A stretch of DNA of 64,000 nucleotides from Pseudomonas anatoliensis (GTDB lineage Bacteria > Pseudomonadota > Gammaproteobacteria > Pseudomonadales > Pseudomonadaceae). The DNA lies in assembly GCF_017976235.1 (NCBI RefSeq), contig NZ_JACVHC010000008.1:1-64000 (forward strand). Reading direction: 5' to 3'. Every line of letters begins with the position of its first letter. The first letter of the stretch is position 1. A program made the position numbers and the translations under genes. Shown here in pieces: positions 36,843-46,503 of this stretch. The notes below the pieces were generated by a model, which made no database searches, was not told the origin of the DNA, and saw only the letters and a list, made by a program, of their open reading frames with translations.

Positions 36843-39677
36843 TTAGGCACGATCTCGGATCAGCAACGGCTTGAGGTAGTAACCGGTGTGAGATTGCTTC
36901 ATCTCGGCCACTTCCTCTGGCGTGCCGGTGGCGATGATCTGTCCACCCTTGGAACCGCCTTCAGGCCCGAGATCAACCAGCCAGTCAGCCGTCTTGATCA
37001 CGTCCAGGTTGTGTTCGATCACCACCACGGTGTTGCCGTGATCGCGCAGGCGATGCAGCACGTCTAGCAATTGCTGGATATCCGCGAAGTGCAGGCCCGT
37101 GGTCGGCTCATCGAGGATGTACAGGGTCTTGCCGGTGTCGCGTTTGGATAGCTCGCGAGAGAGCTTGACCCGCTGCGCTTCACCGCCGGACAGCGTAGTC
37201 GCCGACTGCCCCAGCTTGATGTACGACAGCCCCACATCCATCAGCGTTTGCAGCTTGCGCGCCAGCGCCGGCACCGCATCGAAGAACACCCGGGCTTCCT
37301 CGATCGTCATCTCGAGGGTTTCGTGGATGTTCTTGCCCTTGTACTTGATCTCAAGGGTTTCGCGGTTGTAGCGCTTGCTCTTGCACACGTCGCACGGCAC
37401 ATAGATGTCCGGCAGGAAGTGCATTTCCACCTTGATCAGACCATCGCCTTGGCACGCTTCGCAGCGACCGCCCTTGACGTTGAACGAGAAGCGCCCAGGC
37501 CCGTAACCACGCGAACGTGATTCCGGCACGCCGGCGAACAGTTCGCGGATTGGCGTGAACAGCCCGGTGTAGGTCGCCGGGTTGGAGCGCGGCGTACGAC
37601 CGATCGGGCTCTGGTCGATATCGACGACTTTGTCGAGATGTTCCAGGCCTTTGATGCTGTCGTGTGCTGCGGCTTCCAGCGTGGTCGCGCCGTTGAGTGC
37701 CGTAGCGCTCAGTGGGAACAGCGTGTTGTTGATCAGCGTCGATTTGCCCGAACCGGATACGCCGGTCACGCAGGTCAGCAGACCGATCGGGATTTCCAGA
37801 TCGACATTGCGCAAGTTGTTACCGCGCGCGCCCTTGAGTGACAGGGTCAGCTTCTTGTTGCGTGGCGTGCGCTTGGCTGGCACTGCGATCTTCACCCTGC
37901 CAGACAAGTATTTGCCAGTCAGCGAGTCCGGGTGCGCCATGACTTCGGCGGGTGTGCCTTCGGCGACGATATGGCCGCCATGCACACCGGCGCCCGGGCC
38001 GATATCCACAACGTAGTCGGCCAAACGGATGGCGTCCTCGTCGTGCTCGACCACGATTACCGTGTTGCCGATATCGCGCAGATGTTTGAGTGTGCCGAGC
38101 AGTCGGTCGTTATCCCGCTGGTGCAGGCCGATCGACGGTTCGTCGAGGATGTATAGCACGCCGACCAGCCCGGCACCGATCTGGCTGGCCAGACGAATTC
38201 GCTGGGCTTCACCGCCGGAAAGGGTGTCCGCGCTGCGGTCCAGCGACAGGTAGTCCAGCCCGACGTTAACCAGAAACTGCAGACGCTCGCGGATTTCCTT
38301 GAGGATCTTGTCGGCAATTTCGCCACGACGACCGGTCAGCTTCAGCGTGCCGAAATACTCGCAGGCATCGCCGATTGGCAAGTTGGTCACCGCCGGCAGA
38401 GTCTTCTCGCCAACCCAGACGTGCCGGGCCTCGCGACGCAGACGGGTGCCTCGGCAATCCGGGCAGGACTGGGTACTGAGGAACTTGGCCAGCTCTTCAC
38501 GCACGCTCGCCGATTCGGTCTCGCGGTAACGTCGCTCCAGGTTCGGCACGATGCCTTCGAACGGGTGCGAACGTTTGACGATATCGCCACGGTCATTGAG
38601 GTATTTGAAGTCGACGTTCTGCGAGCCGCTGCCGTGCAGAATGAACTTCTGCTGATCGGCCGGCAGTTCGTTGAATGGCTTCTCCAGACTGAAACCATAG
38701 TGCGAGGCCAGCGAGCCGAGCATCTGGAAGTAATAGACGTTACGCCTGTCCCAGCCGCGGATCGCGCCTTCGGCCAGCGTCAGTTCGCCGTTGACCAGTC
38801 GCTTGATGTCAAAGAATTGCTTAACACCCAGGCCGTCGCAGGTCGGGCAGGCGCCGGCCGGGTTGTTGAAGGAAAACAGCTTGGGTTCGAGTTCGCTGAT
38901 TGCATGGCCGCAGATCGGGCAGGCAAAGCGTGCGGAGAAGATCATCTCTTCGCCTGGCTCGTCGTCCATCGGCGCCACGAGGGCGATACCGTCCGCGAGT
39001 TTCAGTGCAGTCTCGAAAGACTCGGCCAGACGCTGCTGCAGATCGGCGCGAACCTTGAAGCGGTCGACGATCACATCGATCGAGTGCTTCTTCTGTTTAT
39101 CCAGTTTCGGCAGTTCGTCGAGTTCGCAGATTCGGCCATTGACCCGGGCGCGGACGAAACCTTGCGCACGCAGTTCTTCAAAAACCGACAGATGCTCGCC
39201 TTTACGCTCGCGAATCACCGGTGCCAGCAGCATCAGTTTGCTGCCCTCCGGCTGCGCCAGCACCAGATCGACCATCTGGCTGACGGTCTGCGCTTCAAGC
39301 GGGATATCGTGATCCGGGCAACGCGGCGTACCGACGCGCGCATAGAGCAGGCGCAGGTAGTCGTAGATTTCGGTGATGGTGCCGACCGTGGAGCGCGGGT
39401 TGTGCGAGGTCGACTTTTGTTCGATGGAGATTGCCGGCGACAGGCCTTCAATGGTGTCGACGTCAGGTTTTTCCATCATCGACAGGAACTGCCGGGCGTA
39501 GGCCGACAGGGATTCGACATAGCGGCGCTGACCTTCGGCGTACAGGGTGTCGAAGGCCAGGGACGACTTGCCGGATCCGGACAGGCCGGTGATGACGATC
39601 AGTTTGTCCCGTGGCAGGGTCAGGTCGATGTTCTTCAGGTTGTGGGTACGGGCCCCACGTATCAGGATCTTGTCCAA
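36843..39677 (-). CDS. uvrA: Excinuclease ABC subunit A
   Basis: UvrA is the damage-recognition ATPase of nucleotide excision repair and loads UvrB. The 944-residue protein has two ABC modules: Walker A GLSGSGKS at 31-38 and a second, GVSGSGKST, near 640. Zinc modules are CPICGH...CPTCDG and CEACQG...CDVCKS. The start is a TTG at 39677-39675, giving [16 protein letters not shown] after a GAGG site. A 24-codon in-frame upstream extension to 39749 does not look like UvrA. A LexA-box-like sequence lies at 39726-39745. Confidence 0.97.
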   Translation of the reverse strand: MDKILIRGARTHNLKNIDLTLPRDKLIVITGLSGSGKSSLAFDTLYAEGQRRYVESLSAYARQFLSMMEKPDVDTIEGLSPAISIEQKSTSHNPRSTVGTITEIYDYLRLLYARVGTPRCPDHDIPLEAQTVSQMVDLVLAQPEGSKLMLLAPVIRERKGEHLSVFEELRAQGFVRARVNGRICELDELPKLDKQKKHSIDVIVDRFKVRADLQQRLAESFETALKLADGIALVAPMDDEPGEEMIFSARFACPICGHAISELEPKLFSFNNPAGACPTCDGLGVKQFFDIKRLVNGELTLAEGAIRGWDRRNVYYFQMLGSLASHYGFSLEKPFNELPADQQKFILHGSGSQNVDFKYLNDRGDIVKRSHPFEGIVPNLERRYRETESASVREELAKFLSTQSCPDCRGTRLRREARHVWVGEKTLPAVTNLPIGDACEYFGTLKLTGRRGEIADKILKEIRERLQFLVNVGLDYLSLDRSADTLSGGEAQRIRLASQIGAGLVGVLYILDEPSIGLHQRDNDRLLGTLKHLRDIGNTVIVVEHDEDAIRLADYVVDIGPGAGVHGGHIVAEGTPAEVMAHPDSLTGKYLSGRVKIAVPAKRTPRNKKLTLSLKGARGNNLRNVDLEIPIGLLTCVTGVSGSGKSTLINNTLFPLSATALNGATTLEAAAHDSIKGLEHLDKVVDIDQSPIGRTPRSNPATYTGLFTPIRELFAGVPESRSRGYGPGRFSFNVKGGRCEACQGDGLIKVEMHFLPDIYVPCDVCKSKRYNRETLEIKYKGKNIHETLEMTIEEARVFFDAVPALARKLQTLMDVGLSYIKLGQSATTLSGGEAQRVKLSRELSKRDTGKTLYILDEPTTGLHFADIQQLLDVLHRLRDHGNTVVVIEHNLDVIKTADWLVDLGPEGGSKGGQIIATGTPEEVAEMKQSHTGYYLKPLLIRDRA

Positions 39678-39725
39678 AGTGGCCTCGCTCGGCGGGCGTC
39701 GAAAACGTAGGAGTATACGGGCAAA

Positions 39726-39745
39726 TACTGGATGGATGCACACTA
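39726..39745. promoter_or_regulatory. Possible LexA (SOS) box upstream of uvrA
   Basis: TACTGGATGGATGCACACTA agrees with the LexA consensus TACTGTATATATATACAGTA at 14 of 20 positions. It keeps TACTG and ACA but has CAC instead of CAG in the right half. It lies 49 bases upstream of the uvrA start. uvrA is an SOS gene in many gammaproteobacteria. Degenerate, so only a candidate. Confidence 0.35.
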
Positions 39746-39868
39746 TCAAGCCAAGCGTTTTTTGCCGTGCATGAAGAGAGTTTCATCTATGCGTGGCAAA
39801 GCGTCGCGATATACCCCGTCTTTCGATGGGACTGGTAGAATCGCCGCCGGTTCACACGAGGTTTTTCC

Positions 39869-41266
39869 ATGCACGATCCCCACAGCGAACGCATGAGTGG
39901 CAGCGAGACCCGCGCAGCGAGCGGTCTGGCCCTGGTGTTCGCCTTCCGTATGCTTGGCATGTTCATGGTGTTGCCGGTACTGGCGACCTACGGCATGGAT
40001 CTGGCAGGAGCGACCCCGGCCCTGATTGGGTTGGCTATCGGCGCTTACGGCCTGACACAGGCGATTTTCCAGATTCCGTTCGGATTCATTTCCGACCGCA
40101 TCGGCCGTCGGCCAGTGATTTACCTGGGGCTGATCGTCTTCGCCCTCGGCAGTGTGCTGGCCTCTCAGGCTGACTCGATCTGGGGCGTGATCGCCGGGCG
40201 GATCCTGCAAGGCGCCGGGGCGATTTCCGCTGCGGTCATGGCGTTACTGTCTGACCTGACCCGTGAACAACACCGCACCAAAGCGATGGCGATGATCGGC
40301 ATGACCATCGGCCTGTCGTTCGCCGTGGCCATGGTGGTCGGGCCGCTGCTGACCAGTGCTTTCGGCTTGTCCGGATTGTTTCTCGCCACTGGCGCGATGG
40401 CGCTGGTCGGAATCGTGATCGTCATGTTCATGGTGCCGAAATCCACCGGGCCGTTGCAGCACCGTGAATCGGGTGTGGCGCGGCAGGCGTTGCTGCCGAC
40501 GCTCAAGCATCCGGATCTGTTGCGCCTGGATCTGGGCATCTTTGTGTTACATGCCATGTTGATGTCGAGCTTCGTCGCGCTGCCCCTGGCACTGGTGGAA
40601 AAAGCCGGTTTGCCCAAGGAGCAGCACTGGTGGGTCTACCTGACGGCACTGCTGATTTCGTTCTTCGCCATGATCCCGTTCATCATCTATGGCGAGAAGA
40701 AACGCAAAATGAAACGAGTTTTGCTCGGTGCCGTCATGACGCTGATGCTGACTGAGCTATTCTTCTGGCAGTTCGGTGACAGCTTGCGGGCTCTGGTGAT
40801 CGGCACGGTGGTGTTTTTCACCGCGTTCAATCTGCTGGAGGCTTCATTGCCGTCGCTGATCAGCAAGGTTTCACCGGCGGGCGGGAAGGGCACGGCCATG
40901 GGCGTGTATTCCACCAGCCAGTTCCTCGGTTCGGCACTCGGCGGGATACTCGGCGGCTGGTTGTTTCAGCATGGCGGTCTGTCGGTTGTGTTCCTTGGAT
41001 GTGCCGGGCTGGCTGCCATATGGCTGGCCTTTGCTGTTACCATGCGCGAACCTCCCTACGTGACGAGCCTGCGCTTGCCGTTGTCGCCCGAGGCGATCCG
41101 CGAAGCGGGTCTGGTCGAGCGCCTCAAGGCCCTCGTAGGGGTAACCGATGCAGTGATAGTTGCTGATGAAGCGGCTGTTTACATCAAACTGGACAAAGAA
41201 TTAGTGGATCGCGACACCCTCGAACGCCTGGTGAACAACCCGGCCGGGGCTGCTTGCGAAGCCTAG
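39869..41266 (+). CDS. YajR-like major facilitator transporter with C-terminal YAM domain
   Basis: A 465-residue transporter of the major facilitator superfamily with 12 predicted membrane segments (about 18-395). Motif A is GFISDRIGRRPV after the second segment. About 65 residues follow the last segment (LPLSPEAIREAGLVERLKAL to the end) and predict a small alpha-beta domain. E. coli YajR has such a ferredoxin-like YAM domain. The substrate is unknown; drug-efflux annotations for this family are not proven. It is divergent from uvrA, and ssb starts 9 bases after its stop, as in P. aeruginosa. An alternative ATG is at 39893. Confidence 0.9.
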   Translation: MHDPHSERMSGSETRAASGLALVFAFRMLGMFMVLPVLATYGMDLAGATPALIGLAIGAYGLTQAIFQIPFGFISDRIGRRPVIYLGLIVFALGSVLASQADSIWGVIAGRILQGAGAISAAVMALLSDLTREQHRTKAMAMIGMTIGLSFAVAMVVGPLLTSAFGLSGLFLATGAMALVGIVIVMFMVPKSTGPLQHRESGVARQALLPTLKHPDLLRLDLGIFVLHAMLMSSFVALPLALVEKAGLPKEQHWWVYLTALLISFFAMIPFIIYGEKKRKMKRVLLGAVMTLMLTELFFWQFGDSLRALVIGTVVFFTAFNLLEASLPSLISKVSPAGGKGTAMGVYSTSQFLGSALGGILGGWLFQHGGLSVVFLGCAGLAAIWLAFAVTMREPPYVTSLRLPLSPEAIREAGLVERLKALVGVTDAVIVADEAAVYIKLDKELVDRDTLERLVNNPAGAACEA

Positions 41267-41275
41267 GAGAACGTT

Positions 41276-41800
41276 ATGGCCCGTGGGGTTAACAAAGTCA
41301 TATTGGTCGGCACTTGCGGCCAGGATCCCGAAGTTCGCTACCTGCCTAACGGTAACGCCGTGACCAACCTGAGTCTGGCAACCAGCGAACAGTGGACCGA
41401 CAAGCAAACCGGTCAGAAGGTCGAGAAGACCGAATGGCACCGTGTTTCGATGTTCGGCAAGGTTGCAGAAATCGCTGGCGAATACCTGCGTAAAGGCTCG
41501 CAGGTTTACATCGAAGGCAAGCTGCAGACCCGTGAGTGGGAAAAAGACGGTATCAAGCGTTACACCACCGAAATCGTGGTCGACATGCAAGGCACCATGC
41601 AACTGCTTGGCGGCCGTCCACAACAGGGCGAGCAACAAGGCGGCGGCAACAACTATCAGCAGTCCGCTCCAGCGCCACGTCAGCAGGCTCCGCGCCCGCA
41701 GCAGTCGGCTCCGCAACAGCGTTCGGCCCCGGCTCCACAGCAAGCCGCGCCGCAACCGGCTCCGGATTTCGACAGCTTTGATGACGATATTCCGTTCTGA
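41276..41800 (+). CDS. ssb: Single-stranded DNA-binding protein
   Basis: SSB coats single-stranded DNA in replication, repair and recombination. It has 174 residues: an OB fold (1-110, [20 protein letters not shown]), then a low-complexity Gln/Pro/Ala-rich linker (about 115-165), and the acidic tip DDDIPF that docks partner proteins. ATG 41276 follows TAGGAGAACGTT and is nine bases after the transporter gene, so it may be co-transcribed with it. Confidence 0.97.
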   Translation: MARGVNKVILVGTCGQDPEVRYLPNGNAVTNLSLATSEQWTDKQTGQKVEKTEWHRVSMFGKVAEIAGEYLRKGSQVYIEGKLQTREWEKDGIKRYTTEIVVDMQGTMQLLGGRPQQGEQQGGGNNYQQSAPAPRQQAPRPQQSAPQQRSAPAPQQAAPQPAPDFDSFDDDIPF

Positions 41801-41834
41801 TTCGTCTCCTGAATCGCTCCGGATTTAGTATCAG

Positions 41835-41859
41835 AACCCCCGCATTGCGGGGGTTTTGT
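41835..41859 (+). terminator. Terminator after ssb
   Basis: Stem AACCCCCGC/GCGGGGGTT with an ATT loop and TTTG after it. The 200 bases from here to 42062 hold no recognisable gene; GC-rich with small inverted repeats, no clear promoter. Confidence 0.92.
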
Positions 41860-42062
41860 CGTTTTGGCAGGGCTGAAAGTGGCGGACGCTCCATGAGGTG
41901 ACCGAGCGGTCCCGGCGATCGCGGCGGTAAAGTTTTGTACTGAGTCTTGAAGGCAGGGCCAAGCCGATCCATGATCCGTCCCGGCGACTGGCGATCCAGT
42001 CGATTTTCTGCAAGAACAGGTCCCCCGGTGTAGGGGCTGTTCCATAACAACAAGAGAAACCC

Positions 42063-43268
42063 ATGAGCAGTAGCAAGAACAAGGAAATCGAGTACCTGCG
42101 CGGCGTGGCGATCCTGATGACGGTGTTTGCCCATAGCTCCATGTTGCTGCCGTTTCATGCTGAGTTCATGCAGAAACTGTTCAACATTTATTCCCCTTGG
42201 TCGGGGGTGGATTTGTTTTTCTGTATTTCCGGTTACGTGGTCAGCAAGGCGTACCTGGACTATTTCGATAAAAACCGTGAGCAGAACCGGTTCGGCGTTG
42301 CCGCCACGTCGTTCTGGATCCGTCGCGCTTATCGTCTGCTGCCCACCGCGTGGCTGTGGGTGCTGATTCCGTTGGCGTTCTCGATCTTCTTCAACCAGTC
42401 CAATGCGTTTCAGTCGTGGTTCGAAAATCTGCGCAGCTTCACTGCAATCGCCACGTTCACGGGGAATCTGGCGAATCAGTACGGCGTGCTACTGGGGCCG
42501 AACTCGGTGTACTGGAGCTTGGCGCTGGAGGAGCAGTTTTATTTCATCTTCCCGCTGTTCCTGCTGCTTATCACCTCAACCCGTTGGCGGGTGATCGCAC
42601 TGCTCGCGCTGATTGCCGTGCAGTTCCCGTTCAATCGCTATGCGTTTGGCGGGCCGCTGGCCGGCATGCTTTTCTCGTTCCGCGTGGACGCGATGATGTG
42701 GGGCATTCTGTTGTGCCTGTTTACGCGCACCTCGCTATACAAGGACATCGAGCCTGTGGCGCTGGGCGGCAGCCTGGCCAAACGGCTGGCGCTGACGCTG
42801 TTCCTGCTTTACATGCTCGGTGCCATTGCCGGTCAACTGATCGCCATGCCAATTGCGGTCGGCCTGATCGCATTAAATGCGTTGATTCTGGTCTGGCTCT
42901 CCAGTTACCAGAAGGGCTATATCTATTGCCCGGCGTTCTTGAGCGGGCTAGGACAATGGCTGGGGTCGCGCTCGTACGCCTTGTATGTCGTGCATATGTT
43001 TGCCTATCACTTGAGCACCGAAATCTGGAGTCGAGTGGCCAGCGAAAGGGGCGTTGAACTGGGGCCTGAGTTCACCGTAGAAATGTTGCTCACCTCGTTT
43101 GCGATCATGGTGGTCTGCAGCGAGCTGAACTACCGCTTTGTCGAAACACCCCTACGCCGCCGCGGTGCGGAAATTGCCCAGCGCAGAATGGCCCGCGCCA
43201 GCACCCCCGAAGTGACCAGGGAAACGCCTGCAGTACCGAATCCGGTACGCTCGACCGAATTTTCATAA
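42063..43268 (+). CDS. Acyltransferase 3 family membrane protein (OafA/YrhL type)
   Basis: A 401-residue integral membrane protein with about ten hydrophobic segments. Family motifs are EIEYLRGVAILMTVFAHSS (catalytic-type Arg13 and His23), GVDLFFCISGYVVS, RRAYRLLPTAWLW and YWSLALEEQFYF. Such enzymes move acetyl or other acyl groups onto sugars of lipopolysaccharide, peptidoglycan or exopolysaccharide. No SGNH hydrolase domain follows the membrane part. No glycan cluster is nearby, so the acceptor cannot be inferred. ATG 42063 follows AAGAGAAACCC, a weak site. Confidence 0.9.
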   Translation: MSSSKNKEIEYLRGVAILMTVFAHSSMLLPFHAEFMQKLFNIYSPWSGVDLFFCISGYVVSKAYLDYFDKNREQNRFGVAATSFWIRRAYRLLPTAWLWVLIPLAFSIFFNQSNAFQSWFENLRSFTAIATFTGNLANQYGVLLGPNSVYWSLALEEQFYFIFPLFLLLITSTRWRVIALLALIAVQFPFNRYAFGGPLAGMLFSFRVDAMMWGILLCLFTRTSLYKDIEPVALGGSLAKRLALTLFLLYMLGAIAGQLIAMPIAVGLIALNALILVWLSSYQKGYIYCPAFLSGLGQWLGSRSYALYVVHMFAYHLSTEIWSRVASERGVELGPEFTVEMLLTSFAIMVVCSELNYRFVETPLRRRGAEIAQRRMARASTPEVTRETPAVPNPVRSTEFS

Positions 43269-43285
43269 GCCAGGCCAGAAACGAA

Positions 43286-43319
43286 AAACCCGTAGCGCTT
43301 CCACGCTACGGGTTTTTTG
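43286..43319. terminator. Bidirectional terminator between the acyltransferase gene and the yjfC-like gene
   Basis: Stem AACCCGTAGCG region with CGCTACGGGTT, loop CTTCCA, flanked by A's on the left and six T's on the right. It serves both converging transcripts. Confidence 0.93.
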
Positions 43320-43345
43320 TTGCTGACAATTTGCGTTTTAACGGC

Positions 43346-44503
43346 TCAGTCCAGAATCAGGTGCGGCAAGAACCGGCTCGAATCCTTGGTAATCAGACTG
43401 TTGTCCTCACGCACACCAATCCCGGCCGCTTGATCACCAATTACCCAGGAACCGATCAGCGTGTAGCTGTCGTCGAACTTCGGCAATGGCGCAAATTCCT
43501 GCAGGATGAACGGCGCATCGGTGTAAGGCCCGTCTTCTTTGACGATCAGACCGTCCGCGGTTTGCAGCTCGATGTTGGCGCCTTCCCGGGAAAAATATGG
43601 TTTGCGCACCCAGCCCTTGGGCACGGCGCTGGCCGGATTCGGATCGAGATGTGCCGCAAGCAGATTCGGATGGCCCTTGTGCAACTCCCACAGCAACGGC
43701 AACGCGCCTTTGTTTGACAGGATCGCTTTCCACGCCGGCTCGAAAAACTGCGTATCGCACGCGGCAATCGCCGCGCCGAACGGCTCGTGGAAGATGAACT
43801 CCCAGGCGTGCAACTTGAACAGGTGCGGGATCCAGCGATCCTGCAGGTCGACGAATCGGCCGTCGGCACTGAGGCCAATGTCCTCGATGTCGATGTGCCG
43901 TGATTCGATGCCGACTTTTTCCGCGATCAGGCGCAGGTAGTCCGTGGTGCCCTTGTCTTCAACCGAGTCTTTCATCGAGGCGAAGTAGAACGGCCGCTTG
44001 AGCTGCAACTCGGCGAAGGCTTGATGCAGTTTGGTGTCGATGCTGTTGAACTGGTCGGCATGGCTCGGCAGCGTGCCGCGCTCGATGCATTGCTCCAGCC
44101 AGCCCCACTGGAACGCCGCCGCTTCGTAGAGGCTGGTCGGCGTGTCGTAGTTGAGCTCCAGCAGTTTTGCCGGGCCGTTGCCGCTGTAGGAAAAGTCCAT
44201 GCGTCCGTACAGATGCGGATGACCTTCCAGCCAGGACGTGCGGATCATGTCGTAGTACGCAGGCGGGATGCTCAACCGATCAAGCAACGCTTCGCTGCGC
44301 ACCACGCGGTCGACCAGATCCATGCACATCTCGTGCAGTTCGGTGGTCGGGTCTTCCAGATCATTTTCGATCTGCGCGAGCGTGAACTGGTAGTACGCGC
44401 TTTCGTCCCAGTAGGGTTCGTCGTCGATGGTGTGGAACATGAAGCCGAGGCTCTCGGCTGTCTGTTTCCAGTCGGGGCGCTCGGCGCAGTGGATCTTTTT
44501 CAT
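43346..44503 (-). CDS. yjfC: Glutathionylspermidine-synthase-like ATP-grasp ligase (YjfC/YgiC family)
   Basis: 385 residues corresponding to the synthetase half of glutathionylspermidine synthase, without the amidase domain. The ATP/Mg site is visible as Arg101 and Asp103 (YGRMDFSYSG), Glu116 and Asn118 (LLELNYDTPTS), which align with the Mg ligands Asp318, Glu330 and Asn332 of E. coli GspS. The chemistry should be ATP-dependent amide-bond formation through an acyl phosphate; the real substrate of stand-alone members is unknown. It is the last gene of a six-gene operon, starting two bases after the DUF1190 stop, as in E. coli yjfM-yjfC and ygiB-ygiC. The name is by family. Confidence 0.88.
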   Translation of the reverse strand: MKKIHCAERPDWKQTAESLGFMFHTIDDEPYWDESAYYQFTLAQIENDLEDPTTELHEMCMDLVDRVVRSEALLDRLSIPPAYYDMIRTSWLEGHPHLYGRMDFSYSGNGPAKLLELNYDTPTSLYEAAAFQWGWLEQCIERGTLPSHADQFNSIDTKLHQAFAELQLKRPFYFASMKDSVEDKGTTDYLRLIAEKVGIESRHIDIEDIGLSADGRFVDLQDRWIPHLFKLHAWEFIFHEPFGAAIAACDTQFFEPAWKAILSNKGALPLLWELHKGHPNLLAAHLDPNPASAVPKGWVRKPYFSREGANIELQTADGLIVKEDGPYTDAPFILQEFAPLPKFDDSYTLIGSWVIGDQAAGIGVREDNSLITKDSSRFLPHLILD

Positions 44504-44505
44504 GG

Positions 44506-45201
44506 TCAGCTGCTCGAACGACCGGAGCTGCTACCCCAGCCACCCCAACCGCTGCGCGCGCTGGACTGGCTGCCGAAGCCGCCACGGGAAGTCGAGGAGG
44601 CGACGTTCACCGGTTTGCTTCTGGTGCTCTCGTAGTCCGGTTGGCTGCGCGGTGCCGATTCGATTTTGCGGTACTGCGTCGAAGTGTTGTAGGTCTGGCG
44701 TGTATCGCGGTCGCGGTAAACCGTGCGGTTGGAGTTGTTGCTCATCGCATTGCCGATCAGCCACCCGGTCAACATGCCATTGCCGCCGCCCCCACCACCG
44801 GAGTAGTGCGAAGTGCTCTGTGTCGCGTTGCTGGATGTCGTGTCACCCGCCGGCATCTGCGCGTCGGCGATGGCATCGAGATTTTGCGCGGCTTCACCGG
44901 GCTGCGGCACTTTGAAGCCACCGAGTTTCGGCACGAAGCGGCCATCGGAATTTTTCTGACACCAGTCGGCGGCAAAATCCGCATCGCATTTGGCTTTGTC
45001 GTCGTACGCCGGAGCGATGCGTCGGTGCTCGGTGAGGGCCGCAACGTAGGCATTGGAGCAAACATCAGCAGCGACTTCGGCATCGACGCACTGTTCCACG
45101 CTCTGGAAGTTGCGTGGCTGATCGACTGCCGCCGCTTCGCCGGAGATGGCGATGGCCACCGACGCCGCGAGGGACAGCTGAACGTATTTACTTCGTTTCA
45201 T
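44506..45201 (-). CDS. yjfM: DUF1190 family exported protein (YjfM/YgiB-like)
   Basis: 231 residues. An N-terminal signal sequence (about 1-25, ending SGEAAA) lacks a lipobox cysteine, so signal peptidase I cleavage is likely rather than lipidation. The mature start has four spaced cysteines (VEQC, ADVC, AKC, DWC) that could form two disulfides. A Gly run (YSGGGGGGNGM) precedes a small-residue hydrophobic stretch. The Ser/Gly/Arg-rich tail carries SRGGFG, a motif I recall near the C terminus of E. coli YgiB. It lies directly before the ATP-grasp gene, so a substrate or partner role is plausible but unproven. Confidence 0.85.
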   Translation of the reverse strand: MKRSKYVQLSLAASVAIAISGEAAAVDQPRNFQSVEQCVDAEVAADVCSNAYVAALTEHRRIAPAYDDKAKCDADFAADWCQKNSDGRFVPKLGGFKVPQPGEAAQNLDAIADAQMPAGDTTSSNATQSTSHYSGGGGGGNGMLTGWLIGNAMSNNSNRTVYRDRDTRQTYNTSTQYRKIESAPRSQPDYESTRSKPVNVASSTSRGGFGSQSSARSGWGGWGSSSGRSSS

Positions 45202-45218
45202 CTAGGGCTTCCTGCCGA

Positions 45219-45644
45219 TCAGTTGGACGGTGTCATGCACGCAGCGTTGAGCATGCCGACGCTGATCGCGACGGCGGCGACATAGATGCCAGCGGCCACT
45301 TCACCGTTGGCGATGCGCTGGGAAGTACCTTTGAGCACCAGGGTCGTGCCAAGGAACGCCAGCAGTTGCACCACTGCGGCGATCACCGCCCAAACCACGA
45401 AGTCGACAACGTTGACCGAAAAGGCAATCACGTTACTGGCAGGAATGGCGAAACCGATGATTGCACCGGCCAGCGCGACGGCAGCGGCCGTGTTGCCGGA
45501 ACGAATCAGCTCGAACTCTTTGTGCGGGGTGACGCGGGTGTAGACGAACTGAAACAGCATGAACAGCAGCACGGCGCCAATCAGGTAGACGATGAAACCG
45601 GTCAACGCGGTCTTGTTAAGCGAAACGGCCAGCACTTCCAGCAT
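45219..45644 (-). CDS. yjfL: DUF350 membrane protein (YjfL-like)
   Basis: 141 residues, nearly all membrane. Four hydrophobic segments lie at about 13-36, 52-75, 80-104 and 115-136. A short hydrophilic loop TRVTPHKEFELIRSGNTAAA after the first segment is the typical family signature. ATG at 45644-45642 follows AAGGAAG on the - strand. Function unknown. It sits 17 bases before yjfM and 15 bases after the DUF2491 gene, within the yjf-type operon, and presumably gives the membrane site for its products. Confidence 0.88.
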   Translation of the reverse strand: MLEVLAVSLNKTALTGFIVYLIGAVLLFMLFQFVYTRVTPHKEFELIRSGNTAAAVALAGAIIGFAIPASNVIAFSVNVVDFVVWAVIAAVVQLLAFLGTTLVLKGTSQRIANGEVAAGIYVAAVAISVGMLNAACMTPSN

Positions 45645-45659
45645 GGAAAACTTCCTTAT

Positions 45660-46310
45660 TTAAATGGTGCTCAGGTCAGTCGTGTACAACGAGATGCCCA
45701 GCGAGGTGCTCAGGCTGACGGTGCCTTCTTCATCCTGTTCGACGGAGAACAGCAGCAGTTCGCGGCGATCGGTCAGGCCGGTCTCGCGTGCGTAGAGCAT
45801 CGAGTGGTGGTTGATGGTGTAGCTTTCGTCCGCATTAACCACATGTTCGGTCATCGGCACCAGTTCGGTCTGGCCTTGTTCGGTGCCCCACTCGCGGGTG
45901 TATTCGACACCGTCGTGGGTGTAGGCCGGCAGGCCGATCAGGCTGTTGGGGCCGGCCAGGCGCTGCAGTTCGGCATCGCTGTTGACGGTCACGTAACTGA
46001 GATAGTTGAACAGCGTGACCGATTCGATCTGGTCATCGCCAGTGACGTGGATCTGCACCCAGAAATCCTCGTCATTCATGTAATAGCGGTGCAGTTTGTT
46101 GGACTGGCCGAGATCGACCCAGCCTGCGCTCCAGACTGCCTGATCGAAGGGCACGCGCACCGAGGTCGAACCGTCGAGCAACAACGACAGGGTCGAATCG
46201 AACCTGACACCCTTGCCTTGCGCCATGCCGAGTGGGCCACTGGCAACGGTTGGCGTTGGCACAGCGGTCTGCCAGTTGCTGGTGCCCAGCAAATCTTTAA
46301 ACCATCCCAT
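45660..46310 (-). CDS. yjfK: DUF2491 family protein (YjfK-like)
   Basis: 216 residues, MGWFKDLLGTSNWQ onward, with no signal peptide or membrane segment. It is rich in acidic and beta-forming stretches such as DFWVQIHVTGDDQIESVTLF and the ending SLSTSLGISLYTTDLSTI. I recognise it as DUF2491, the yjfK position in the E. coli operon; its biochemical role is unknown. The start is the ATG at 46310-46308 after AAGGAA. A longer in-frame reading to 46466 translates a REP repeat and is rejected. It is separated from the PspA gene by 201 bases that contain a REP pair. Confidence 0.85.
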   Translation of the reverse strand: MGWFKDLLGTSNWQTAVPTPTVASGPLGMAQGKGVRFDSTLSLLLDGSTSVRVPFDQAVWSAGWVDLGQSNKLHRYYMNDEDFWVQIHVTGDDQIESVTLFNYLSYVTVNSDAELQRLAGPNSLIGLPAYTHDGVEYTREWGTEQGQTELVPMTEHVVNADESYTINHHSMLYARETGLTDRRELLLFSVEQDEEGTVSLSTSLGISLYTTDLSTI

Positions 46311-46424
46311 GGGTACGTTCCTTGAAGCGGGTGGAGGTGTTCGTTGGCAAAAAAACGTCGCTAGTGTACCGGGCTGCGTGGTGAACGAGCAGGCAAAATG
46401 CAAATGTTGCGGATGCATAAAAAC

Positions 46425-46503
46425 GTGTAGGAGCTGCCGCAGGCTGCGATCTTTTGATTTTGACAACAGATCAAAAGATCGCAGCCTTCGGCAGCTCCTA
46501 CAC
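46425..46503. repeat. REP inverted pair (class A) inside the yjf-type operon
   Basis: The left arm starts GTGTAGGAGCTGCCGCAGG (46425) and the right arm ends with its complement CTTCGGCAGCTCCTACAC (46503). The arms, about 34 bases each, continue through CTGCGATCTTTTGAT and are separated by ten bases. Same family as 51847-51932, but with the arms in the opposite orientation relative to the centre. Confidence 0.93.

Noticed and set aside
46311-46466. A 52-codon N-terminal extension of the DUF2491 protein.
   Set aside because: It translates the REP arm, and a good ribosome-binding site precedes the ATG at 46310.
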